A model generated the notes under the pieces. That model did no database searches. It was not told the DNA's origin and saw only the letters and a program-made list of their open reading frames with translations. Source: Echinometra lucunter (Eukaryota > Echinodermata > Echinoidea > Camarodonta > Echinometridae). Taken from it: DNA of 64,000 bases. The DNA is taken from contig CM057162.1 in assembly GCA_029962745.1 (NCBI GenBank), forward strand, positions 11,068,123 to 11,132,122, in the 5' to 3' direction. Positions 23,401-35,857 of the stretch are shown here, piece after piece. The position numbers and the translations under genes were made by a program. Every line of letters starts with the position of its first letter. Position 1 is the stretch's first letter.

Positions 23401-26400
23401 AAACTATACTTTTGAAAGTTTTGAGTGAGCAGTGGCTCCGTTTGTGGCGTGGGGGCATGGGGCACGTGCCCCCAATCGGCTGACAAAAATAAAACACGAG
23501 AAAGTGAAAAGAAAGGGGAAACAAGGAAAAGGGAAATTGGAAATCGTTTAAGCAACTTAAGCAATGCCGATCATAATTACTATTCTTATGAAAGGAATCA
23601 GTTTGCATCTTGTGTCTCAATCTGATGTCATAGGCTACTATTGTTCCACTCAAAGACATGTTAGTAATGTAACCACATCTGGATAGTTCCCTTTAAGATT
23701 TAAGAGCATTCGAATTCATGAGGGCTACAATAAGATTTCGTTCGAATTTATTTTCCTTTTTTCAAATTTGTTATTCACACACCAAGCTTTTCCAAGCTTT
23801 TCATATAAATTACTTCACTTTGAACAAGGATCATACGATTTAACGCATGGTTATTCTCTCATTCGAATTTGCTATACGCGGAAAATATTCTTCAAAATAT
23901 AAGTCACCTAAATTTAGATAAGGGGTATCCACATTAGGGGACAGCACTCGGATTCCATTTCCTTTCATTTTTTTTTTTTCTATTTCAAACGAGTCTACTA
24001 TTTATTCGTCAAAATTCAAAGAAGAAAATTGAAATCGTATGTACGTAAAGGACTCATATACATGCTACCAATTTTTTTCCACAGAAATATAGCGAATGGA
24101 GACAACAAAGAAAATCAGTGTCATAAACTGAAATGATTTAGGAGAAGAATTAATTTGGATCACCACAAATTATATCGCCTGTCTCCAAATGACGACGAAA
24201 TTGGATGAACTTGAATGCAATTGATATGAATGACGAAATACAAAAATTGGCTGGAAAATTGAAGGTTCTTTACTTTTAGTGGAAATATTTTTTCGTAAGA
24301 ATATTAATGATTATACTGGATGTGTCTTTTTGGAGTAAATTATCATCGTACTCAATTAGCAGGGCATTCTATTATCAACGAAATCGAATATTTTGAAGAA
24401 AACATCCCGAATCATACCATGGAAACTAAGGACTTACTTTTAGCTGGTATCCATCATGATCATAGTAATAACCATGATAACTGTCTCGTGGTTGGATAAA
24501 GAGTGAATATTGCCAAGAGGCTTCTTGAATCCCAGCGATAGCAGTAAAGGGAACACAGATGATGTTCATGACCATGTTAATTACCTGGAAAATTAATTTT
24601 GAAGATACATAAAGCAGTTAAGATTTCATAAAAAGATGCAGGCTACGTACTATAAGAAAAACTGAATGTAAAATCATACTCTTGAACGCGCAATTTATTA
24701 TTGACCAGCAAAATGCATACTTCTTACAAATAACTTTATGTAATGTTTTAAAATTGAAATCATGATGCCCGCGAAAAATAGGAAAATAGATTCATTTGCG
24801 TAGGTGTAGAAAGGGGGCACACGGTGGCAATGATCCCAGGTGCGTATATGTGGGTGAGTCAGGGTGTGTGTGGGTGGGTGTGTGCGTGTGTAACTTTCAA
24901 CAAGTGTAGTTACTCCAGTTTGAAGTTGATATCAAATTGAAAAAAAAAATCGCGATCCCTCGGAGATTCAAGATATCTCCCTCGCCATGCTCGCGGGTAA
25001 TTTTAGTACCACGTGGTGCATTCAAAAGAAATCACTATTTTGAATTACTTTAACAGTATACGTCACTGTGATGGTCGCACATTATGTTGGTGCTGGGGCT
25101 AGGTCATTTGAATGGCTTCGGATTACTTTTTAAAAGTATTATGCGAACACGCATCACTGGTCCTTTAATGATGCATACTTTCAATCCGCTTCATTTTTCT
25201 TTTCATTAAAATAGAAATATATATATATATTATAACTGAAAGAAAGATTACTTGAAAAAGATGATCTCACCAAAAATAGTAATGACGATCTCTTCGCACC
25301 ATTGCACAGGCCAGTGATACCGGCGGCGACGAACTTCATGGCAAGAAAATGGTATGAACACATTTTATGAGAAGGAGAGAGAAAACAAGAAAGAAAGAGT
25401 GGAGAAAAAGAGGAGGAAAAAATTGGTAGAATATTCGTAAATCGAGAAGAGGATCGCTATTCATTAAACGAGAAAAGGGTCGTTAATCATAATACGAGAA
25501 GAGAATCGCTAGTCAGAATACGAAATGAAGGTCGCTATTCATAATACGGAATAAGGGTCGTTATTCATAATACGAAATGAACTATTCGCTAGTCATTATC
25601 ACGAAAAAGGGGGTCGCTATAAGCAAGCAAAATGATAATATTGGATGGGGGACAGCTCCAGGGCTGTGTCGTATCTATGGGGGTGGAAATAAAAGGCGTG
25701 TCCAAGAATGTACCCGACCCATCACCCCGGACCCACCCATCCCCCATCAGTCCGACCACGCTGAGCCATTCTGTCCACCCTCCATGCAGTATTCCCTTGG
25801 CACAGTTACATATTACAGACAATTTTGGTGCCTGTATTAGGTGTTTTTTTTTTTTACAGTATTGTTTGTGTTGATGTCGGACTCAAACAGCACCAGGGCC
25901 ATCGACAAGAGGCTATGACTGCAAGGAACTTTGAACAACAGCCGATCATAAGGAGCCGAACTGACAGTGGCATTGTTTCAGCCCACGTACAGGAGAATCG
26001 GCATTGTTCAGGCATTCGGAACATGGCATCTGCGTAAGCATCGTATAATGTTGGTGTCAATCATCGATCTCTACCTCTAGCTTACTTGGATAAAGCGGCG
26101 CCCTCTACGTTCGATGCGACTGGTCTCCATATTTGGGCTCTTAGAAAAACACCCCCTCTGTACTGTTTCAATACAATTATATGCATTTTGAAGTCTTTTT
26201 GACTAATTAATTGTAAAATCAGATAGACAAAAATAAAAAACCCTTACAAGTTAAGCGCGATTTCATTTGACAATCAATATGACTTTTTAAATGTAAAAAA
26301 AAAAAAAATCAAATCACGTATCTTTCGAATAGAAGTACACTGGAATCGCACACAGCAGGCAATGTCCCACGCTAAGTCCCACGCTGTCCAAGATACTGTG

Positions 26401-29400
26401 TTTTATGGTGGCCCCGAACTGCGCTTGATGACAGGTCATATGCGCCGTGAACTTCGCGGCCAAAGTCGTGAAAATTCGTTATTTTAGTTCACGTCCAAAG
26501 TCATGGACTTTGCGGCCAAGTCGCGATCTTTGCTGTCAAGTTGCAAAGTTTGCCTCCAAAGTTGTGAACTTTGCAACTTAACCCCAAAGTTCGCGTCCAG
26601 TGGTCGCGAATTTCGAGACCTAAATCCCAAGTTCCACGACTTGGCCGCGACAGTTATGTCTTCCCAAATGTGGAACAACACAAGGTCAATATTCAATGTC
26701 AATGGGCACTGAACTTTGGAATAGATTACCTAAAAATATAAGACTATTCAGGTCTAAAAGTCCTTTCGTAATTCTGTAACAATACCTTACTGAGCAAATC
26801 ATAACTGAGAGTCTGTATATATACGTGTACATATATGTTTTTATGCATATTGGATGTGTTGACTTTACTTTGTTGTGTCTGTAATTCTTAATTAGCTATC
26901 ATCATCTTAGGCTGAGTGCTGGTTTTTTGCTAGGGGTCAGGCTCGACTAGCACAAGTGCTGTTATCTGATCCCTTTCACCAACTAATGCCTTTCTTTTTC
27001 CTGTATGTTAATGCCATTGTCTGAATGCAATGTATTGTACTTGTTCTTCGTAAATAAAGTGATCAGTCAATCAGTCAATCTAAATTCACGTCGCATATGA
27101 CCTGTCGTCAAGCGTACTTCAGGGCCACCATAGTTTTTGAGTGAGGGCTCCTAATTTTAGTTGTGTGTCCCACAGAAATACAAGACGCCTTATATTTCTG
27201 TGGTCAAATACGCTCAAATACGCTCGAATTCTCGGCCAAAATTTGGTTCTGTCCCACAATGCCGTTTAACGATTCATACATTAAAGAGGTTGAGAATGAG
27301 GTTTGAAACTTTGAAAGCGATTTACTCAAAACTAACTTTTTTAAAGTTGCGCGCTCATCCGTCACTGCGTGAAAACAGGGATGATATGTGTGTGGGGGTC
27401 TGCTCGGGTGATTAAGGGTGTGTATAATTTATAGTAAGTGTGAGTTCACGCAAGAAATTTGGGCGAAAAGGTCGATCATCCACCCCCACCCCCTCCTCAA
27501 AACGGATTTACGCCGGTGATATATTTTGAATTGCTCAGATAACAAGAATTTTCCAACTTTAAGCTTTTTAGAAGGTGCTCAGCAGAACCTTAAAAACACA
27601 AAGGAAAGTAATCAAGCATAGTGGTGGATTATGTTGTAGTGAATCGTCTACCCAAAGACTGTGATAGTCCGATTTCCTCTGTGATGACATTATACGACAC
27701 ATTCTTCCTCCACAATCACCGCTGCACAGTTGAACATCCCACCCTAATAGAATTCCTGAAACATATTCAAAACCATTGCCTGTACCATAAATCCCACCTA
27801 AAATTCAATATTCAACATGTTCAACCCAACAAAGACTCTATATCTTGGAAGATATAAAGCCTAAGCTTGGTAAATGTCGCAGGAGCATATGTCGGAGGTA
27901 TTAAAGCACTTTCCAGTCTACATCCAATGCTGGACTTGTGGGAAGGGCTTGCCAAAGAGAAAGCATTTTTTTTCTTTACCAGTAAGGCGTTGCCAATGAA
28001 TGGAGAGAGAATGTCTAGCTCATTCCTGACCCCCAGAAAACGAAGTCCGATGCCTAGGCCACATGTCAAAAGACCCGCCAGAAAATGAAAAATGGATATG
28101 ATGATGATGCCTTTCGACCTCGGTTGGCTGGACTGCGGTTGGCTGGACTGCGTAAATGACTGGTTGTTTGCTGGAAACTGGGTGCTAGCCATGCCCATCG
28201 TTCGGCTGGACTGCTGTTGATTGCTAGCCGTTAATAACTGGATGTTCGGTGGGGAATTGGAGCTCGTCACGCCTAATGGTTGGCTGGTCCGTGTGTGGCA
28301 GTCGGGTGGGGATGGGGCGCCAGCCATGCCCATCGCTTTGTACTGATGGGTTCGGTCCTCAGCCAGTAAAGGTCGATTGTCAGGTGCGGACGGGATGGCG
28401 GCATCTCCCATCGGATCTTGGGTAGGTATATAGGGTGACACCGATCCACCTTTTTTATCTGAATTTCTGAATGTAACCACATGAAAAAAAGTTAGGGTTA
28501 ATATTGTTCGTTAATGACGTCCATGCACTTTGTATCTGCCCATACATCCAGCCCTACTGCGTAGGCTAGGCCTACCTCCAAATCACTAAATCACCGAGTG
28601 CAAACGAATAGGTCTATGAACTTTAACAAAATAATGTTACAACTGAAACATAGGAATTGGGATACGTAAATCAATCGAAATTTACTAATATGTCTACATA
28701 AGCAAAGAGAAACAACGATAACCGATGACTCCTTTAAGAAGATTTTTTTTTCTGCGAATTTTACCCTTAGTGCTTTCTCAAGCAAAATGAATACATAATA
28801 AAAACAAAAACATGAAAAAACATAAACTTCATCGTAACAAAGATGCGTCATTTCAATATATATATATACAACAAAAAAAGTCGAATAAACAAAGTGCGGA
28901 CGAGATGCAGTGTCAAAATATAAAGTAAAAACAAGGAGTTCACAACATCATAATAATACGCAAAACGAGCAGGATTTTTCCTTCACAAACTCTTTCGTTT
29001 TATGGACGGCAACCAGGTTCTTATTGTTGTCTAGTCCTCGAACACTGGCACGCTTACAAACATAGTGGTGGTTGCCCCATTATTCAAGACCTCACCAGCT
29101 GATTGTGGGACCCTCTATACTGTTCTTCGGTTAACCCAAGAAATATCTGAGACTGTCGTTGGCCCTCACATAAAGAAATTTATAACACTACATCTTGATC
29201 TTTACTACCAAGCGTTGAAGATGCTCAGTCAGAACCAGAGGAAACACCAATGGGTTCCTAAGAGCTGGAGTTCTTTACATTACCTTCGCCATGTTCGCTG
29301 CCTTACATGCCCTTGACAAAACTATCGATGGTAGCACTCTTGACACGTGTCCTATCGATCGAATGCGGTGCATACACCACAGCATCTCTTCGTACGGATC

Positions 29401-31576
29401 TTTGGCAGTAAAGCGTGGCCTTGAATCCCACATCACTGCAAGCCTTGCAATCATGAAGTTGCGTTTTGATGCCATACTAACGGATTTTCAAAATGTCCAG
29501 TTCACATCCAGTGCAATACTCTCAAAGGAAAACTTCATGAATGTGTCCCAGTGAAGGTGGAGATCTTTGAAGAAATCCAGTTCTGGTACTCAGGCATTGT
29601 CAAACCACTTGAAGGCCTTGGCGAGTTTGCCCAGTTATTGACCCAGTTATCTTAACCAGGTGACAAGCCTTCTGTATTAGTTCAGGCAACTGGGAGGGTT
29701 ATTTGTCGTCACTAGTAGACCTCACCAAGTATTTTTTTCGCTTGTGATCTCACGGAATAGACATAGCGCTTTCAAGCTAGTGCTTGCGTATGATATACCA
29801 GGGGGGGGGGCACTCGACCCCAAAAGTGGAAGGTATGTGCCGCGGGCGAGACAAAAAACAGGGGCTTTGGAACGGGCTTATTGTGAAAAGGAGGGTCTTT
29901 GGAACGGGCTTCGGAACTACAAATGTTTGTGAAAACGGGGGTCTTTGGAACGGTTCGCCTGCGTGTGAGTGCGTATCCCTATGGAACGGGCATAAGTGCA
30001 TCTCGCATCCCGGCAGCACGGGCGCCGGGTGCGCTCGCGCAGAGGCGATGGTCGAACAGCGCTCTGCGGGCCGCTTTTCACTAAAAATGCAGCTCATTGT
30101 AGCGGATCAATGCGGCCGGAACGGCGTAACGAAAAACATGTGAAACTTTGGAACGAATTTCTTTCTTTTTTTTTTCTCGATAAGAAGAAAATGCTATGCT
30201 TTGGAACGGCTTTCTTTGTTCTTTTTCTCAATAAGATAAAAAATGCTATGCATTGGAACGGAAAGTTGAGTGTAAAAATGGGGGCCTTCTCCGCGGCATA
30301 TACCCGCCACGCATTATTATACTGAGTGCCCCCCGGGATGATATAAGTTCATCAAGGAGCATGATCTTGAGGAGGCGAACACACATGAAGACGCTGATAC
30401 CCTAGCTCACTCCTACTGAAGTCCTTGCCTCTGCTGTTAATGGTGCCTTGAGACAAATTACTGTCTGGCCACTTCCTCCTTCTCTCAATTCATCTAGCAT
30501 CTTGGGGAAACAATGCAGCGCTTCCCTACAATTTTCTACAGGCAAGGGTACAAAGAAACGAGAAATAGATGTGGGTGCATGCAAGTCATTGGACAGCAAA
30601 AATGTCAAGGCCTCCCCGGAATTCATGGTTTTTCTGATGCTGGGGAGGATAGTTTGTTGGGATATCCAAGAAGACATGGATCAATGCCTACTTAAAGCTT
30701 GATGATGATCCTGCCATCATATGCTTCAAAGTACACGATGAGGGTTCCTTTCCAACTGAACTTAGCAATGGAGAGCTTCAAACACAGGTGAATGCACTGG
30801 AGCATTTCAGCTGTCGTGTTTACTGCTCATCAGGTACAACAGTCCTGCCATCACTCAGATGGGAACTGTCCGATCCAAGAACCGGGAAGGTGAGTTGTTA
30901 CCTCCAACTCGAGCCGCATTACTACCTCACATCCTCCGTGGCAATTACATCATACAGGAGTAACTGCCCCGTGCTTCCTCCTATCAAAGAGAATGGAGGA
31001 TGTCTTCCGGTCAAGTGTCTTGCACTCCCTGCACCAAAGGCAGTACTTGAACTCACTAAATGTGGCTGCAAAGCAGGATGTAAGGGACGACGCAGCTGCT
31101 GCAGCAACGATTTGCCCTGAACTCCAGTCTGCAAATGCTATGGTGGAGACTGCAAACTAAACATTGTCAGTTTGGGAGGATGTTCCAGATTGTTACAGCG
31201 AATTACTTTTGGGCCATTCGCGGTCACGTGTGTGACCCAAATCATGAAAAATAGCCGATTCAAAACTAATTTGTCAGTATTTATCTTGAAGCAGAAGTCT
31301 CTCATTATTAGAATTTTAAATAACTGTAGTTACCCCAATAGACTGAAGGCAATTATTTCAAAAGAACGTACAATATTTTGTTTTAGAAGTCAAATTATGT
31401 CGGCACGTGTGTGACTTCACTTGTTGGTATTCAAACCTATTTTTCTCCCATTTCCCTGGGAGTGTAAGTTTTCACTTTTCATTAACTATATGATGGTGAT
31501 TGCTCTAAACAGGTCTTTAAAGCAATTTTCCATAAATAATAATGATAATGATAATAATGATGATAATAATGATAAT

Positions 31577-31623
<47 letters not shown>

Positions 31624-34600
31624 TAACAATAATAATTATAATAATGGTAATAATAATAATATTAATAATAATAATAATAATAATAATAGTAATGATAATA
31701 ATGATATATGAATGAGCATTCTGTTCTTTTAGAGGTGAAAATTGAGTCAGTCACGTGTACCATTCAAAAAGGGTGCATTTTAAATGGCACTGTAAAAACA
31801 TTACAGTTGAGAGATTATATTCTCATATTTAAAAAAAAGAAGGAGCCCTTTTTCATATAAAGAGGTGATGTGTGACCTGAAGTTTCACTTTCCAGATCGA
31901 GAATGGACCTTTTACTAATAGTCTGATGAACCTTCCCCCTGTTATCATGGTAACCACGAAGTAAGTGGTTTTCTTTTTTATTGATTATATTTCATTTTCT
32001 GTTTATAACTAGGAAAAAGTATCAAAATGATTTTCTTACTCTAACAGACATTGTGTTATGTACAAGTATTTGTAAAAAAAAAAAAAAAAAGCATAACTTG
32101 TGTTTTTGAGGCGGGGGGGGGGGGCAGAATCATATCAAAATCAACACAGAATGCACGATTCATAATTTTCCTTGTGAAAAGTACTATATATATCAAATTT
32201 GTCTTCTTTCGGATTCATCCATGCAATTCGAGTGTCTAGAAATTTATATCTGAGGCAATTGTTTTAATAATATCTTAAGATTTCATTTTTATTTCCCCTC
32301 CCATTGACACTATGTACAGTTAGGGAGCAGAATTTTAACAAAAGTGAAAGTTGGCTTCTTTTCATCGATGATTATTGTTCATTCTACTGGGAATTTTTTC
32401 ATGACAATTAGCACATAGCTTCAGGAGGTCATTAACTAACAGGATCTTGCACCAAATGAAGTATCCGATGCGGTACGGAGCAAGGACAACTCCCTAAACT
32501 TTTACCTCATTTGCATAATTTTCTTGTCTATTTTGCTCACTAAAGCGTAAGAGATCGGGATTTCAATGAAAATCAAATCAGAAGAACTCCCCAAGAAGAC
32601 TTATGATGATTAACCACATTAAGCAATTGAATTTTGGTCGATTGGTGAAAGAAGAGCTTTTCCAGTCCCACGTGCTCATTGAAACAAGAACTTTCAATTT
32701 AATGCCATGAGATCATTGGTACATGTACACCGGTCATGGAGACATGCCAAAAATGTTATCAATAAGATTTATAGTGCACAAAAATAAGGCAATAATTACT
32801 GGATAATTTCAACATGGTGATATTTTGTTTTTATTATGTGTTCATTCAACCGTGAATTGATAGGTATCAATTGCAAAAGTTGCAAACACCCTTCCGTAAC
32901 ATGAATTCCTCCGCATTAGATCAAATTCACCGCGCAAAAGATGTCAAAACTGCAGGGTTTTTTTCGCCATTTTCACCTCTTACTCACTCAAGCATGAAAT
33001 TTGGTGCACAACTCATTTGGCAAGTTTGGTAACGAATAGAATTTATGTCGCATGCCTTCAAACGCAGAAAACTTAAAGTATGTTCCGATATCACTGCATC
33101 AAAGTCATGGCACGAGGCTTGTGAACTTCAAAAAATAACGATTTTGCATATTTGTCGTGTTCACTGAAGCTTGACTGAAGGGTTTGCCCTGTATTCAGAT
33201 TTCATCAAAGGTTCCTGATCGAAAAAATACAGGGATATGTTTTAGGGGGAACTTATCTATTTTGTGTTTAGGACATCTACTGAAAGTATAAACATATTTA
33301 AGGTAAACTGTCACTCGATTTCTTGGAGTGAAATCCAGATGTTAATATATAATAACATTCTGTGAGTGGCACGGGGGGGGGGGGGAGGGCACGTGCCACC
33401 CCCCCCCCCCGTGCCACCCCCCCCCCCCTCGGTAGTAACGCCACTGAATTCATTTGACAGACTGCGTGAGGACCGAAACCTCACATGCATGGCATGGGCA
33501 CTTCGTTGGTATTGTGCTTGACTTACAAAAAAGTTTTGATACTTGTTAAACTCGAGATATTATTGAAAGAGTACAATTAATGGGATTCAGTAAGGCGAGT
33601 TCTGCATGGTTTAGATATCAATATGTACTGATTGGATGATAGTCAAAGATCAAAACAACTCATACTGCACCACGTGCATAAAATATATCACTCGAAGGCA
33701 AATCTTTATGCTGGCCACAAGTTTAACCTTGGTAAACTCTTATAACTACTGATATCACACATTTCGCCGAGATAAAAAAATTGATTGCTTCCGTTGTGGT
33801 ATTTTAAGGCGAATAGTCTCTTTTTCTTCCTCTTCTTTTGTTCACAATTTTTATTACTTTCTTCATTTTACTTGTATGATTTGTTCTGTTGTTTTTTTTT
33901 TTACAAGTGTATCCGCATTTCGTCATATGTTTTGTATCTGTTCAATTACATATCGCATCTTCCGCTTTAATATTTAGTTTCATGCAGAATTTTATTTAGT
34001 ACTTCCAATGAACACGTACTTTTGTCAGGGACCAGTCGTTTCAAAAGCTCTGCTTCTTTGCTGGCCTTTGTTTTCATTTTCATTTGTAGAGAAGACTGGG
34101 GCTAAAATTAAAAAGTTCTAGCCTTGAAATGAAATCGTTTTGTGGATGGGTCTAAATACTGATGCGCTATTAACATGATTAATGTTCAAAGTGTATGCTA
34201 TTATCACACATATAATACCATAATTTGATATCCATCAAATCTCAACAGACAAGGCTAGGGAAAATGCAAATGCCATGTTGCAACTTACCCCGCTTTTGGG
34301 GTTAAGTTGTTACATGGTTAGGGGTAAGTTGTAACACGTATTTAAAAAGAAACATCAAAGAAACAAAACATGATACTGAATTTGATTGAATGTTTGAAAC
34401 TCTTTGCCCGAACCTGCTTTATTTGATAAGTTTTCCAAAGATTTAATATTTGTAAACCAATGTGTAGAAACTAAAAATGAACATTCACAATGACAGCTGG
34501 TCATTTCCTTCTCAAACATAATGAAAAAACATGTACAGCACAACTTTGAACGAGCTAATATCTGCACAAACAAATTATTTTTTCTTCATATTTGTTTCTG

Positions 34601-35811
34601 CTTGCCTACTATTTAATCTATAACAGACTATAATGCAGTGGTATTATAAGTATGTGAGTTCAGTAATAAGCCAAAGACTGACGTGTAACATGAACCCAAA
34701 ATTAGTCAACAACACATATTCATTAATATCTTTAAATCTTTTTTTTTTTGGAAAAACACAAGGAAGGTTTTGAGAGGTTACAGTTTCTTTAAGCTGGTGG
34801 CTATTCTTCTGCAGTTAATAATTGAAATAATGATGTTTATTATAACTAGCATTACCTTATCAAGGTGATTTCAAAACACATGTAAAACCAACACCCCGTT
34901 ACAATGTGCCCCAGTGTGTCAGTGTGAACAATTATCTTCTTTAAAAAAAAAAAAAAATAAGCCACGTGCCATCACAATTTAACATGCCAAATGTGCTTGA
35001 AACAACATTTCGCACCATGCCTGCATTATTAAAAAAATATTGCAAAATTCACATTTTGCTTTCCAAGCTCAAAATCATAATTTTGAGATTAGTGGATCCC
35101 TCCATTTCCATAAGAGCATATACTGTATATATTCTTTTGTAGATTTACTTTGTTTGATATTTCAAATTATGTTAACGTATCCTGTCAGTGCAAGAAAATA
35201 TATGTGAATAGTTATGTAGGCCTATGTTTGATTTTTTTCAAAATTTGTTGATATTTGTTTTTTGGAAATGAAAAAATAAACTCTTGAACTCTTGAACTCT
35301 CTCTTGAGATAACTTTACTCTTTGGCATTCATTCCGAGTGATTTCTTGTGCGAAGCAAGATTGGCCAATGGTCAACATATCAGGTTAGTTTTAAACGTAG
35401 GTTTAGCATCTATGGTAGAGTAAAATGCTGTGTTACAACTTACCCTTGCTACTTTTAGCCCCGGTCTACCTAACCAGCCCCTTTTCTGAAATTGTTTGTT
35501 TTGTTTGTTTTGTTTGCATATTGACCATTATTTTGTCTTCTTTTGTCTTCTTATTATTTGAAATAGGATTGATTAATTGATATGTCGAAAAATCAAAATA
35601 AATTAAAATCTGTGAATCTGACATCTTAAACCTTGCCCGGTCGAGTAGGAAGTATTGGCAATTGTTTTTATTATAATGGTATCAAATTCTGGAATTCCCT
35701 CCCTAATCACATTAAAGTAGTCGAAAACTTTGCGCATTTTAAAAGAGTTTCTGTCACTTGAGTCTAAGAAAAAAAAAAGAAACAAATGACATGTTTTATA
35801 CAGTCATGCGA

Positions 35812-35857
<46 letters not shown>

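Noticed and set aside
25854..26060. 68-codon frame (MTPTLYDAYADAMF start) kept in both arms
   Set aside because: The match reflects the recent arm duplication; no motif, splice support or frame-specific conservation was seen. An unknown exon cannot be fully excluded.
29784..30143. 119-codon frame with repeated GLWNG text
   Set aside because: It reflects the TTTGGAACGG subrepeats of the hAT-like insertion, not a protein.
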